This document shows positions 22,669 through 34,238 of a stretch of 64,000 nucleotides of DNA, in pieces. The stretch is from Zantedeschia hybrid cultivar (lineage: Eukaryota > Streptophyta > Magnoliopsida > Alismatales > Araceae). Within the stretch, counting starts at the first letter, position 1. The number at the start of each line of letters is the position of its first letter. Where the stretch lies: NCBI GenBank assembly GCA_030544215.1, contig JARZZO010000002.1:58410650-58474649 (forward strand). The letters run 5' to 3'. Position numbers and translations under genes: made by a program. The notes below the pieces were generated by a model. That model made no database searches, was not told the DNA's origin, and worked only from the letters and a program-made list of their open reading frames with translations.

Positions 22669-25263
22669 CTTCCTCCTTATCTAAGAGTTGTAGAGGTAAG
22701 TAAGTTCTTTCATTTCTAGTTCAAGAGTTAGCAAATAAGTGTAAATGTTTGAAAAATGTTTTCTTTGGAGTCTATCTAAAAATTCTACCCTTTAAATGCA
22801 AAAAAAAAAAAAAAAAAAAATTCAAAATATCAAAAAAATTGAATATTCCAAAAAGCAGCAAAAGTATTTGTAAATATGTACTTACTTCAATGAAAATCAC
22901 AAAACATTATAAAAAACACAAAATCCAACTGTCTGATGACTGCCACGTAACCCCCTGTCTAGGTCTAGTTGCATGATAGATTGGGTTAACATTAAGGTTT
23001 GGTTAAGACTTTGATCCACCAGAACCTTGGACGTGTCTACTTTACTTTCATACGGATCCCTATGATCATCATGAGATGCACACACCTACACGTTTCTTCA
23101 AAGAGAACCTTCTTAAAATGAGTTTGAAGTCTTTAGTACACTGTCAACTACAACCTTTGCTCTTCGTCTCTCAACTAATCAGGACAGTCGACACCCTTAA
23201 ACGGTCGAGCTCAGTAAACTACGGTTCCTCAACAACCCGATAGATGTAACCCCTCAAATAGGTCCAAAAATAAAATGTAAAAGACCAGAGCACTTGAAGA
23301 GGGCAGTGTCCCCGCAGGCAGAATATCAAACAACCCCGAAAAATATCAAGAGTGGAAAAGAAATACAAAAAAGAAAAGGGGTTCAAGCAATCATACAAAA
23401 AAGCCTGGTCGTGACCGTGCCTGGCCATGAAATCTACCAAAGGCCTGAAAAGTCAAAATAGGAGCATCTAGGAGGTCAAAAGGGGTCTGTTTTGTCATAG
23501 CTCGCCCTTTTAACGGTTTTGTTGATCTTCCTGTGAGGTTTGTCTCCAAAATTTCTTCACTTTTTCTTCCTCAAGGTTTAGTACGAGATAGCTATCTAAA
23601 GACCGAACATCATTTTAAAGGTTCGTTTTTCAAAAATCGTCACATGCTCACATGATCACAGGAGTCCAAAATGAGTGAAGAGTAATGTCAGTGTTTCTGG
23701 TGAACCAATTCCTTAACCATAATCTCAATGAGCATTCTCAAAGACTTCAAGCTTAGGTCAATGCATGCGCGTCACCAATAGGTGCGACGGCATCTGATTC
23801 CGGGTCAGCGTCGCGCGGTTGACCGTTAGGGTTCCAAGGTGTTCCATCTTATACCTTCTAGATTGTGAGGAAAGAGACCCAGGTCGGGCAAATCATTTAC
23901 CTTGAAAACGTTTTGGGCAAACTTGGTGGTCGGAAGCAGTTGGGAGCCTAAGCATGGCATGACGGTATTGTCATCAGTATGAGTCTTAACCGGTCAAGGT
24001 TAGTTTGAGGAGTCTAGAGGCCCAAATCAATCCAGATGTGTGCTTAGGATACTTGGGAAGTTGAGTGTGCATTTCCCTTTCATCATTCAACCAAGCTAAG
24101 TTGGGCAGTCACCAGGTAGGCGGAATCAAAAACATGTTTTCATTTATCACACACCTCATTTGTTAATATCCACCAGCGTTTGCATATTTAGTTGTCGCAT
24201 CAGTTTCAAAATTCTTCCTTTTGTCTGGTTAGTAGGACACGGCCCCTTGAACCTATGCGAAGGCTAGGGAAAAGGTAGTTGCTCTTTTTTTTTGGGCAAG
24301 GGGCCAAAAACAGATACTACTAACTATTTTCCCCTCATTATTGTGCATACAGGAAAAAGATTCTATATCCAAAAGGTGGACACTTTTGTTGTCGAGTCGA
24401 AGCCAAAAGCAGCTGGATTGGCATTCTACTTTGAGAATGGCCATATCTACCGTGCTGGCTTCGACTCGACAGGGACCTTTATCCCTCGTTTCCTTGCAGC
24501 TTGTCATTAAGATATTGTGGATCATTGATTATTTACATTTGCTGATGTGCGTTCTTGCACTGCAGGGAATCTTAAGCAAGTAGGATTGAAGATACAAGAG
24601 GCTAATAACTTTGGGCGTATAGACTCTGAGTTCCCCTTTAAACAAAACAATGAGGAGTCTATATTCTCCAAGTTATTCGATTGGCCAATAAATCCCTCAT
24701 GTTTGCATTAGGAATTTATTTTCCAATTTTTAAACCAGCATGCATTGCATAAGCATCATCCACTATTCTCGCCCTAGGGGCAAATACCACAACTTATCAC
24801 TCTGCTTAACCCATTGTTGATTTGTGAGTCTGGCAATTGTTTGTCTGTTAGCCCTTTTGAATTGCAAGACCTTATCCTTTTCCAGTTCGTGTGCTTGAGA
24901 TTCTCTCACTTGGTGATCATGTGATGCGCCAGGCCACCGCGCGCCCGTTGTGTCGAGACCTTTTCAAGTCACATCCCTCCATCTTTCATGCTTGAGATCC
25001 CCTTGGGCCAGATCGTTGCATCCTAGTGCGCCAAGGCCTCGCGGTTCTAGCACTCGAGGGTCCCACGGATTGTGATTCTCTAGTTTGAACTTTGTTCCCC
25101 TTCTTAATCACCTTGCAATCCAAATAGGCAACTCTCATTCATTTACCACATTCGCATATCATCTTTGGATATAGCTCAATTCTTCTTCGGGCTGTCCAAA
25201 ATCAGGTTCGATTTCCAGGACACCTATTTATCATTCCGCTCCACTCCACTGCAAAACAAGTGT
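22669..25263 (+). other. Tat-1 3' non-coding region
   Basis: 2.6 kb between the G-patch frame and the polypurine tract, where RT, RNase H and integrase would normally be; I find none of their motifs. Contains an A20 run at 22801-22820 and a strong foldback at 24372-24480. The small frame at 24292-24510 overlaps that foldback and has no recognisable family. Confidence 0.6.
24372..24480 (+). other. Long foldback (hairpin) with perfect 16-bp stem
   Basis: TGTCGAGTCGAAGCCA at 24390-24405 is perfectly complementary to 24456-24471. Inside, AGCAGCTGG..TGGCATTCT pairs imperfectly with AGAATGGCCA..CGTGCT, with a small loop around 24430. Outside, AAAGGT (24372-24377) can pair with ACCTTT (24475-24480). 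The shape resembles a plant small-RNA precursor or a foldback element. The function is unknown. Confidence 0.7.
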
Positions 25264-25277
25264 CTCGGAGGGGTATT
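25264..25277 (+). other. Polypurine tract of the plus-strand Tat-1 half
   Basis: Purine-rich CTCGGAGGGGTATT directly before TGTAGACACC; marks the following LTR as a 3' LTR. Confidence 0.65.
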
Positions 25278-25419
25278 TGTAGACACCGATTTTGGACCCC
25301 TTTTTGGTCATAAACCCCGATCACCTTATCCATCTCATTTAGCCCAACAGATTTTCTCACATAATTCAACCCACTAAATAATCAGGCCCATTAACCAATC
25401 TCCGCTTCCTCTCACCCGT

Positions 25420-25915
25420 GGAAGGCTAACTGGGCCGCCTTCCACCACCGGTGGAAGGCTAACCCTTGCCTTCCACCATCCGTTAAAGGCCAACCAGGCC
25501 GCCTTCCACCACCCGCGGAAGGCCAGCTACCTTGCCTTCCACTTTTTGGCCACCTTTTTCACTTTTTACCACATTTTCGTGTAAGGCCAACCAGGCTTCC
25601 TTCCACCACCCGTGGAAGGCCAGCCACCTTGCCTTCCACCTTTTGGACACCTTTTTCACTTTTCACCACCTTTTTCGTGGAAGGCCAACCAGCCCGCCTT
25701 CCACCATCCTTGGAAGGCCAACTAGCCCGCCTTCCACCATGCTTGGAAGGCCAACCAGCTTGCCTTCCACCACCCTTGGAAGGCCACCCCTTTCCTTCCA
25801 CCACCCTTGGAAGGCCACCCCTTTCCTTCCACCACCCTTCGAAGGCCAACCGGGCCGCCTTCCACCTCTTCGTGGAAGACCAGCTACTTGGCCTTCCACG
25901 GAATTTGATGGCAGG
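25420..25915. repeat. Tandem hairpin array, second copy (inverted)
   Basis: Same units as 1245-1765 on the opposite strand: GCCTTCCACC paired with GGTGGAAGGC or GTTGGAAGGC-like arms every 33 or so bases. Two long A/T-rich variants again sit near 25540 and 25640. Confidence 0.85.
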
Positions 25916-26122
25916 ATAGTTGGCCGTCCACTCCCCTAACTTCCATCTTGACCTCGTCTTCCCACGATCTCCTCCACTCGCCACCCTCACCTCCACTACT
26001 CCGATCACTCCCCACTCCGGCGACTGCCGCGCGCACAATCTCCAGCTCTTGACCGCTTCCCATTGGTTCTTTGATGATTTACGGAGATTTAGACCCCTAT
26101 TTTCTCCTATTTTCCCTTCACC

Positions 26123-26130
26123 TATTTAAA
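26123..26130 (+). promoter_or_regulatory. TATA-like box of Tat-1 LTR
   Basis: TATTTAAA about 200 bases downstream of the hairpin array, conserved in all three LTR copies. Confidence 0.5.
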
Positions 26131-27149
26131 CCCCCCCCATGTCCCCTCGAGAGGGGAGGTTGGGCAAGGGGGTTGGTTTTGAGGTTAGAAGGGGAGTTGA
26201 GCGGGCAAGGAGTTGGAAGACTTCGAAGAGCTTCGAGCGGGAGAAAACCTTAGCAGTCGACGAGTCAGAGGAAGTAGAGGAATCCTCCGCATTCCAAATG
26301 GGCCTGTTTTCTTAACTCTCTCCTTATTTTTCTCCTTTTATTTCTCACTGCATTCCCACCATCCATCCACTTCGTAGCATTACCTTCTCCTCTTACTATT
26401 TTCCTTTTATCACATTACTTTTACTTTTCACTATTACCACACACGAGCACCCCATTTGCATGCATGCATCTTAGGATGACTTAGCACCCTTCACCCCCAG
26501 AGGTTTCAAACAAAAAACAGGAGGTGGGTGGCCATAACATATGGTCACCTTCCCTCCCCAAACACCCATCCGGTGCGTCCCCTTTCAATTTTAGTTTATT
26601 TATATATTTGTATGGATAGACTCTACATATCACAGTTCTAATTGGTTCTCTTTACTCTCTTTTGTCTTTTTTTTCTCTTAGGGGCTCTTACCAGATTCTG
26701 CGCGCGAACTACCGAGCTCTCCCTCTTCGGCCGGCCGGAGAAAGAGAAGAGGAATCCGTCGTCTCCCGCTCCATAAGAACGCGATCACTCTCACCATCCT
26801 GCGAAGCACAAGGACCGTAAGGTAATGCTCCTGGCGATCACACACTTTGATTCCTAACCCTTCCAAATCGCCACAATACTAAGACGAACGGAGAAGCCCT
26901 CGCCCGAAGCCCACAGTAGCGGCAGGGGACGTTCCGGACCCCTGCATGTAGGAGCGATGACTAGAAGCATGATGCCGGCTCTTCCTTATAACCCCCGCGG
27001 AGAGTACCTTGAAACCCAATAACTAACAAAGAACGGGCCAGAACAACGATGACATGCACAACATACAGCAGACTAATCGAAACATTTGAGCAGGTTATTC
27101 AATCATGCAAATGGCCTATGAGATGGCCTCCCTAGGACCCGGACAGCCA

Positions 27150-27335
27150 AGGATATGGCCATCCCGTATCTTGGACGGCCTAGAGGCCGGCCGTCCAGAC
27201 GTTGGACGGCATGGATGCTGGCCGTCCAGTGCTGTGGACGGCCAGGTACCTGGCCGTTCGTGGATCTGGGTGGCCAGCAAGTTGGCCGTCCAAATCTTGG
27301 ACAGCCTTGTACTTGGCCGTCGGGGAGAAGTGGAA
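27150..27335. repeat. Second-type hairpin array in Tat-family leader
   Basis: Repeated GGACGGCC and GGCCGTCC arms (for example GTTGGACGGC ... GCTGGCCGTCCA) in units similar in size to the U3 array but with a different arm sequence. It lies about 70-255 bases downstream of the primer site on the minus strand, in the leader rather than U3. Confidence 0.75.
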
Positions 27336-27405
27336 TAAGAGGATTTTGGGGAGCTCTTACCTTTTTTTACCTTTGGTTGCAGTGCGCGCTGCGAGCAAGT
27401 AGAGG

Positions 27406-27423
27406 GGCCCACCGTGATCGCCA
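27406..27423 (-). other. Candidate primer-binding site of third Tat-family element
   Basis: TGGCGATCACGGTGGGCC on the minus strand, six bases after the LTR end GTGCCTACA. It starts with the obligatory TGG. The tRNA is not identified. Confidence 0.55.
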
Positions 27424-27429
27424 GAGGGT

Positions 27430-28825
27430 TGTAGGCACCCGGAGAGTTCCCGCTCTTCCTTCCACGAGGGGAGGCCTCTGTTCGTCGTAGCACTGCGAGT
27501 TATGAGTTGAAATATGTGTGATCGCCAGGAGCATTACCTTACGGTCCCTGTGCTCCGCAGGATGACGAAGTTGATCGCGTTCTGGTGTAGCGGAAGGTGG
27601 CGGGTTCCTCTTCTCTGCCTCCGGCCGGCCGAAGGGGGAGAGCTTGGTAGTCCGCGTGCAGAATGTGGTAAGAGCCCCTGAAAAAAAAAAGACAAACAAA
27701 GGAAAGAAAATAACCCGATTAAGACTGTGACATGTACAATCTGTTCACGCAAACAAGTAAAAGAGTTACGCACCGGATAGGTATTTGGGGAGGGAAGGTG
27801 ACCATATGTTATGGCCAGCCTACCTCTCGTTTTTTGTTTGGAACCTCTGTTAGAATGGATGCTAGGTGGTCCTAGGATGCATGCAATGAAATGTGCGTGT
27901 GTGCCATGGTGACAAGATGAATGATTTGTAGTAAAGAAAAGAAGGCTATGACATGTGGTAGGGGGGAGAATGCAGTAACTAGAAAAGAAAGAGGGAGAGG
28001 GTTAGAAGAACAAGACCATATAGGAGAGATTCATAGTGCTCCCGCTCTGCTGCCCGCAACCTCCAGTCTTGTCCGCTTCTAAAAATCCAAAACCCTAATC
28101 CTCACCAACCAACTCCTTCTCCGGGAAGAGTAAGAGGGTTTAAATAGGAGAGGAAAAAATAGGGGGAATTCAAGTTCTAAATCTCCGTTAATCATCAAGG
28201 AACCAATAAGGAATGGTTAAGAGTCGGAGGTCGTGCCGCGGCAGTAGCCGGAGTGGGGAGTGATCGGAGTAGTGGGGATAAGGGTGGCGAGTGGAGGAGA
28301 TCGTGGGAAGACGAGGTCAAGATGGAAGTTAGGAGAATGGACGGCCAACTATCCTGCCTCCCACTTCCATGGAAGGCCAGGTAGTTGGTCTTCCATGAAA
28401 AGGTGGAAGGCGGCCGAGTTGGCCTTCCAAGGGTGGTGGAAGACAATGGGTGGCCTTCCAAGGACGGTGGAAGGCAAGGGGTGACCTTCCAAGGATGGTG
28501 GAAGGCGGGCTGGTTGGCCTTCCACGAAAAGGTGGTGAAAAGTGAAAAAGGTGGCCAAAAGGTGGAAGGCAAGGTAGTTGGCCTTCTGCGGGTGGTAGAA
28601 GGCGGCCTGGTTGGCCTTCCACGGATGGTGGAAGGCAAGGGTTGGCCTTCCACGGGTGGTGGAAGGCGGCTTAGTTGGCCTTCCACGGGTGAGAGAAAGC
28701 GGAGATTGGTTAATGGGCCTAATTATTTAGTGGGTTGAATTATGTGAGAAAATCTGATGGGCTAAATGAGATGGATAAGATGATGGGGGTTATGACCAAA
28801 AGGGGGTCCAAAATCAGTGTCTACA
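27430..28825 (-). repeat. Tat-1-family 5' LTR (minus strand), 1396 bp
   Basis: Starts TGTAGACAC (28825 leftwards) and ends GTGCCTACA (27430), an imperfect inverted terminal pair. It is shorter than the plus-strand copy mainly because its hairpin array is shorter. TATTTAAA on the minus strand at 28139-28146. Confidence 0.75.
28365..28690. repeat. Tandem hairpin array, third copy
   Basis: Same GCCTTCCAC/GTGGAAGGC units as at 1245-1765, fewer of them, with only one long variant (near 28520-28580). Confidence 0.85.
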
Positions 28826-28878
28826 GGTATACTGAAGCATAGAGAAAGAGGGTCTTGTCTCCCTCATTATGTTGAAAA

Positions 28879-30409
28879 TGTTGGAGATAGGTGTCCTCAA
28901 AACCAATCATTAGACACCTATTATAATCTAGTTCACTAATAAATGACATTTATTTCATTATATAGATTGCCATATTTATAATTGCGCATAATGAAGTCTA
29001 TGAATGTGTGCAATAGTCATCAGATTATGATGAGATCATAATAATGAGACTGATGACTTAAAAACACATGTTCTTAATTGTTCCTAGTCGTAGGATGTTT
29101 GAGGAGGACATCAAACATCCAGTAAGACTAGTACCGGTCTCCAGCTCATATGATGAGGGTGACTGATCTCGTTAGTCACTTGTGTGGAGACACTATGGTG
29201 AACCTGTAGGTGCTCATTTGCGAATGAGTTCACTGAACTGATTCGATATGAATCGCCAAATGGTAATTTGCCTGACTGTCAACCGGCTTGATTCATCGTC
29301 ACAGTGACGTAGTTCATCCTTAGACTTGAGACACCAAAGACATCTTGTCGGTGGACTTCTAGGCTTTGACCTTGACCTACGAATCCCTATCCACGGGATC
29401 TCTAATATTCAAGGATCGGGTCCAACAGAAGACATTCGAAGGTGATTGTGTATTCAATAAGGGATCATTCACTCTCAGGTAAATGGAGAGAGAATGCTCT
29501 AGGATAGATCCGTAGAAGTCTCTGGCCAGAGCGGACACAATATCAGAAAAGGTGTTCTTTGGTATTGTACAACGGAGTCTGATTCAAGTGAGTTAACCAT
29601 CTAGGGTTTGACAGTTTGACCATACCCTAGGTCAACTCGAGAGCATTATGTGAATGAAGAATTATACCCACACGGTAACTGTAGACGAACATGTTCCACG
29701 AGTGGGTTGCTGAACCCCATTATCTTCCGGGATCATGCGGTGTTACTTGGCACCCAACTTAATCGGAAGTCCGACCGAATTTACATGAGATGTTAATTCG
29801 GTTAAGTAATTAATTAAATATGAGATATTAATTAATTACTATAAGTAAATAAATTGTTATTGGACTTGACGTGCTGAAAACCGGACTGGTAAATGGGCCT
29901 AGAGGGTCACACACAAATATATTCTCAGTCGATGGTGTTTTAATGGGTTTTATATTAACTCGGAGTCTTTTATGAAAAGTCGCACCGACTTAATATAGAG
30001 ACAGGCTCTGGAGAAACCCTGGGCCAAGCTCCATGAGCTCTCAAGGCTGGTTGCCCCCCTCTCTCTCTCCTACTCCCCTGGGCCCCCCTCTCAAGGCACC
30101 GAGTGCCTCCCGTCTCTGTTGCGCACACTTCCTCAGAGTCGGGAAATCTTCGTCCGTGTGTTCCGGACGCTGTTGCAGTGAAGATTCTTCAGCGAGCGTG
30201 CTGATCTGGACGAGCGAGCGAAGACAAACCACTGCGGAGGATCACATAGATACTGCTGGAGGCCGAACGCTTGTGCTGCTAGCGGCATCGCTTCGACGGA
30301 ACCGACACAGATGCAGATTCGAATGCGCGCAAGGTGATACGATCACATCCCCGTTTTTCGGTTTTATCGTTTTTGTTCTGAAATGGATTTGCGTCGACGG
30401 GATTATTTT
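28879..30409 (+). repeat. Copia-B 5' LTR, first part
   Basis: Starts TGTTGG. Matches 44514-45227 over its first 700 bases and the other Copia LTRs more loosely. Its last 47 bases are at 39660-39706. 30405-30409 (ATTTT) is the target of Copia-C. Confidence 0.85.
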
Positions 30410-31960
30410 TGTTGGTATTAGGTGGCCCGAAAGCCAATCCGATACTGTGTATTATTCAGTTTATTAATATAATGGCAAAAATGCGTTGTGTAATTAAATC
30501 GATCTTTGTTTATTGTATCACGACGAAGTCCATGCACATGTGCAATAGTCCTCGAATTATAATGAGATCATAATTACGGGACCGAAGACTTATAAACACA
30601 TGTTTTTAATTGTTGCTAGTTGGAGGATATTTGAGATGGACATTAAGCATCCGGATAGACTAGTACAGGTTTCTTCAACTCATACGATGAGAACTGATCC
30701 TATAAGTCACTTGTGTGGAGACACTATGCGGGACCTGTAGGTGCTCATTGGCGAATGAGTTCACTGAACTGATCTGACTATGAATCACTGGATGGTATCT
30801 ACCTAACTATTAGCCAGCTCGATTCTTTTGTCACGGTTGCGTGGATGGTCCTTGGACCTGAGACACCAAGGATACCTTGTTGGTAGATTTCTGAACTATG
30901 ACCTTGACTAACAAATCCCTAACCATGGGTTATCTATAAGTCAAGTGATCGGGTTTAGGGAGATACCCTCGAAGGTATTGTGTGTTCAATACGGGATCAT
31001 CCGCTCTCGGTAATAGGAGAGATAATGTTCCAGAAATGATGCGCTTAAGTCCGTGGCCAGGGCGGATTCTATATCAGATAAAGAGTTATCTGATATAGAT
31101 TAGCGGCATCTGATTCAAGTGAATCGACCGGCTACGGTTTAACAGTAAACCATACCCTAGGTCGATTCGGAAACATTGCACAGATGAAGGATTATATTCG
31201 CGCAATGACCGTTGACGGAAAGGTTCCCATAGTGGGTTGCATAAATCCCAATTCTTTTTGGGATCACGCGGTGTTGCTTGGCACCCAATGTGATCGGATG
31301 CCCGTCCGAATTTATTGTGGGACATTAAATTCGACTGACTAATTAATATAAGCATATTAATTAATTCAGTGGGTCCGTAAAAGGTTACTGGACTTAATGG
31401 GCCATTAACTAAACAGGTATTTGGGCCTAGAGGGTCATACGCAAAAGGTTTTCAAGTCGGTGGATATTTTGACGAGTTTTCGGATAAGTGTGGGTTTTTC
31501 TGAAAAAACCGCGAAACACTTATTATAAAATACTGGGGCTAGGTCAGGGGCAAGCAACACTTATTATAAAATACTGGGGCTATCTGGGCGCCCCCTCCTC
31601 TGGCCGGCCCCAAAGACTCTACTCCGACTCCCGCCTGCTCTGTCTTCCCGTCTGACGGGAATCTGAATCCGCATGTCACGAAGGATTACGCGCAGATAGA
31701 TAGGAACTGTGGACGTTTCTACGAGCGAGGAAGCGAGGACGATCCATCAAGAGGAAGAGCATGTGGATACCGTTGGAGGCCTAGCACCTACGCGACTTGC
31801 GGCATCACACCGACGGAACCGGACGAACGCGGATTCGAATATGCATAAGGTAAATCCGATTTACCGTTTAAGGTTTTTATAGATCGAAACGTGACGAATC
31901 CGATCCAGATTTAATTTTATCCGCTACGTTTTACTCGGATCCGACACAACGAACCCAACA
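30410..31960 (+). repeat. Copia-C 5' LTR with duplicated TATA region
   Basis: TGTTGG...CCAACA ends. A 26-base direct repeat (31515-31540 and 31556-31581) duplicates the TATAAAATA box (31524-31532 and 31565-31573). The 3' LTR has a single box. Confidence 0.92.
31524..31573 (+). promoter_or_regulatory. Two TATA boxes in Copia-C 5' LTR
   Basis: TATAAAATA at 31524-31532 and again at 31565-31573, exactly 41 bases apart. The single counterparts are 39205-39213 (3' LTR) and 57651-57659 (Copia-E). Confidence 0.65.
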
Positions 31961-31961
31961 G

Positions 31962-31980
31962 TGGATCAGAGTCAGGTTCC
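31962..31980 (+). other. Primer-binding site (initiator tRNA-Met type), Copia-C
   Basis: TGGATCAGAGTCAGGTTCC, a slightly mutated form of the TGGTATCAGAGC site used by plant Copia elements, one base after the LTR. Confidence 0.9.
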
Positions 31981-34238
31981 ACTATGTTCTTCGCCGTTTC
32001 AATCTCTAAAATTTGTGGTTTTCGAATTTTATTCCATGCTTGTATTTAATTTTCTATTAGGATGGTATTCATGAGATGAATACTGTGATGGGATCATATT
32101 TTAATTCTGCAGAAAGATTAATTTTTAGGAGTTATTTTCGTAGTGTTCTTCGTTGGACGAAGAAAGGTTCGTTCTTGGCAGGGCATATGGATCCTTGGGA
32201 TGGATCAATGAGGGGCTGGTCGTTGCAGTCCATCTCCACCAGGGACCGGACTAGTTGTCGGTGATGTGGGGGCGGAGGCAGCCCAACCATGGCCTTCTTC
32301 TTCTTCCTCATGCATTTTTGAAGCTTGAAAAGGGGTTTTTGAGAAGAGAAAAAAAACCCCACCGCAGCCCTTCTTGGGCCAGCACCGGTCGCCGAACGGC
32401 GCCGGCGACGTCGTTGTTGCCGGAGGACGGGCGCCGATACCCGCTTGGCACCGGTGCCGATGTCGGAAGAGGCCGCCCAAGGGGGTGGCCGCTGTCGGGT
32501 TCCCTGGCCCAGACCAGGCGGTCCGAGCCAGGACCCAGCAGGGCTCGGACCAGGCCTGCGGGCTTGGGTCCGAGCCCCTGGCTGGGCTCTGGCTCGGCCC
32601 TGTCCCGAGCTAGGGGGTCAGCTGGGCTGAGCCCTATTTCCCCCCTTTTGCCCCAAATAGGGCCCAATAATTTTTTAAAAATATTTTAAAATGAATTTGT
32701 TTTTAAATTTTAAAATGTGATTTTGAAAATGAAATCAAATTCAAAATTATTAATTTTTGGGTCCTAATAAAAGATTATGAATCTTTATTGATTAATTGAC
32801 AAATGTTGTTAATTCAAGTAATTGATCTAAGTTGTTAGATTAATCTTTTTATAATCTAATTGTTAGGTTACCTCATTTATTTAAAGTGTTCAAATTAGAG
32901 CATGGAATATTCTTAAACTATGAATTTTAGTGTTTAACACATGTGATGTGATGTGATTGCTTATTTAAATTTGATTTAAAATTAGCATGTTTAAATAAAA
33001 TGAAAAATTTTCGAAAATTCAAATCCAAATTTTGTTTGGTCCCTAGTTTATGAAACCAAAATTATATATTTTCAAAAATTCAATTTATTTAGCCATGTGA
33101 TGTGCCAATCATGTGTGGTCTGATTAATTAAAATTACACAGTGGTCATGGATAAGCACTCGATATTTCTCTTGTGGATGTGGATCGATAATATGTGCATG
33201 TGTAGTTTATTAATTATTAATAAATAGAGGTCTGCGAACCTCTCTCTCTCTCTCATATTGCATTGTATCTCTACCTCCCTCCTTGATGTACTCGCCATAA
33301 GGCTTCCTTTTTTAAATTATCATGTAATTGGAAATTTATGATATAATTTGATTTAGAGCATGAAGCGAGGATGATCCACAACTGCAACTAAGAAGGAAAT
33401 GAACGAGTTCATTCAGCCTATGAGTTTGAAGACTTATAATATAAATGTTATATTGTGTGCATGTGTGTGTTTGACTGTCTAGCTCAAGTCAAACAATAGT
33501 GCTATCCATGACCGCACCATGACATGTATGCGGTGCATGTATGTCTTTTGATTACAAATCAACTTATCTAGGTTATTAGTATATAAACAATATATTCGAT
33601 ATATTTAATACTATTACCTAGGATGAGACCAAAGTAAATAAATAAAACCTTCGTTACAAAGTTTAAGCCGGAGCACAATTCACTGAGAATGCACCGCATG
33701 GCTCTCCATCAATATAGTTATGAGAACTTAATTCAGTGGTGGTATTTTCTACGCGTTTACCTGAGATTTGTCATCATCTGATGAGAGCACTGTTAACTAT
33801 GGCATCAGATGCCTTGAGATTGGAATAGAGGAACGATATAGCTATCTGTTTACCCGGGAGCCATATTCTTACTCTACTCCATCACGTATTGATGGTAACG
33901 CTTAGACCAGGTAAAATAGTCTACTGTGTTTATCCGAGACCATTAATAACCTGGGAGCCGAAAAAAGATTGAATATTGCAAGGAGTTGCAGTTACCATGA
34001 CATGGTTGCTCTGAGATAGCAGTACGATACTATGTGTTTACCCGAGGTCATACTGTGATACTTGGAGATTTTGATCCCCACTAGGAGACAATCAGCGTCT
34101 CCCGTTCTGTATATATGAAGATTATACAGTCCGACGAAAATTAGTGGGAGCAAAACTAGATGATAAAGACCATATCTAGTTTTTCTTTAATAACTGAATT
34201 TCTACTAATTAAAATTTGATTATCTCCTATAGGCTAAA
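31981..34238 (+). other. Copia-C leader
   Basis: 2.26 kb without a gene. It holds a GC-rich island at 32280-32650 with repeated GGCTCGGACC/GGTCCGAGC-like inverted motifs, then AT-rich DNA, a CT-run near 33241 and, just before gag, four GTTTACCCGAG-like motifs (33755-34046). Open frames in the GC island (e.g. 32255-32689) are composition artefacts. Confidence 0.65.
33755..34046 (+). repeat. Four dispersed leader motifs, Copia-C
   Basis: GTTTACCTGAG (33755), GTTTACCCGGGAG (33848), GTTTATCCGAG (33928) and GTTTACCCGAG (34036), separated by unique sequence, at spacing 93, 80 and 108. Equivalent places in Copia-E carry a different repeated motif. Confidence 0.7.

Larger units (their letters stand above)
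25278..26946 (+). repeat. Tat-1 3' LTR (plus strand)
   Basis: Starts TGTAGACACCGATTTTGG. Contains the hairpin array, a TATTTAAA box at 26123-26130 and a GC-rich R/U5 part. The end is placed at about 26946 (CCTGCA), where similarity to the minus-strand copy ends. The end could be off by several tens of bases. Confidence 0.75.
26947..28825 (-). mobile_element. 5' end of a third Tat-1-family element
   Basis: Read on the minus strand: 5' LTR 28825 to 27430, primer site 27423 to 27406, then a leader to about 26947 where it abuts the end of the plus-strand LTR. Right of 28825 there is no polypurine tract, which supports a 5' LTR. No coding sequence is left. 28826-28878 shows nothing recognisable. 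Confidence 0.7.

Noticed and set aside
24292..24510. 72-codon frame as a captured host exon
   Set aside because: It coincides with the strong foldback at 24372-24480, has no recognisable domain and no supported splice structure; the hairpin explains it better.
376..26946. Single inserted unit with matching target duplications at both outer LTR ends
   Set aside because: The left LTR is truncated and flanked by a Copia leader, the right one by a Tat leader; no shared flanking bases were found, so transposition of the composite is not shown.
30033..30467. 144-codon frame across the end of the Copia-B LTR
   Set aside because: It crosses the junction with the Copia-C LTR and has no family resemblance.
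32255..32689. GC-rich open frames on both strands in the Copia-C leader (also 58452-58696 and 39807-40049)
   Set aside because: They are in non-coding leaders and open in several frames at once because GC-rich DNA has few stops.
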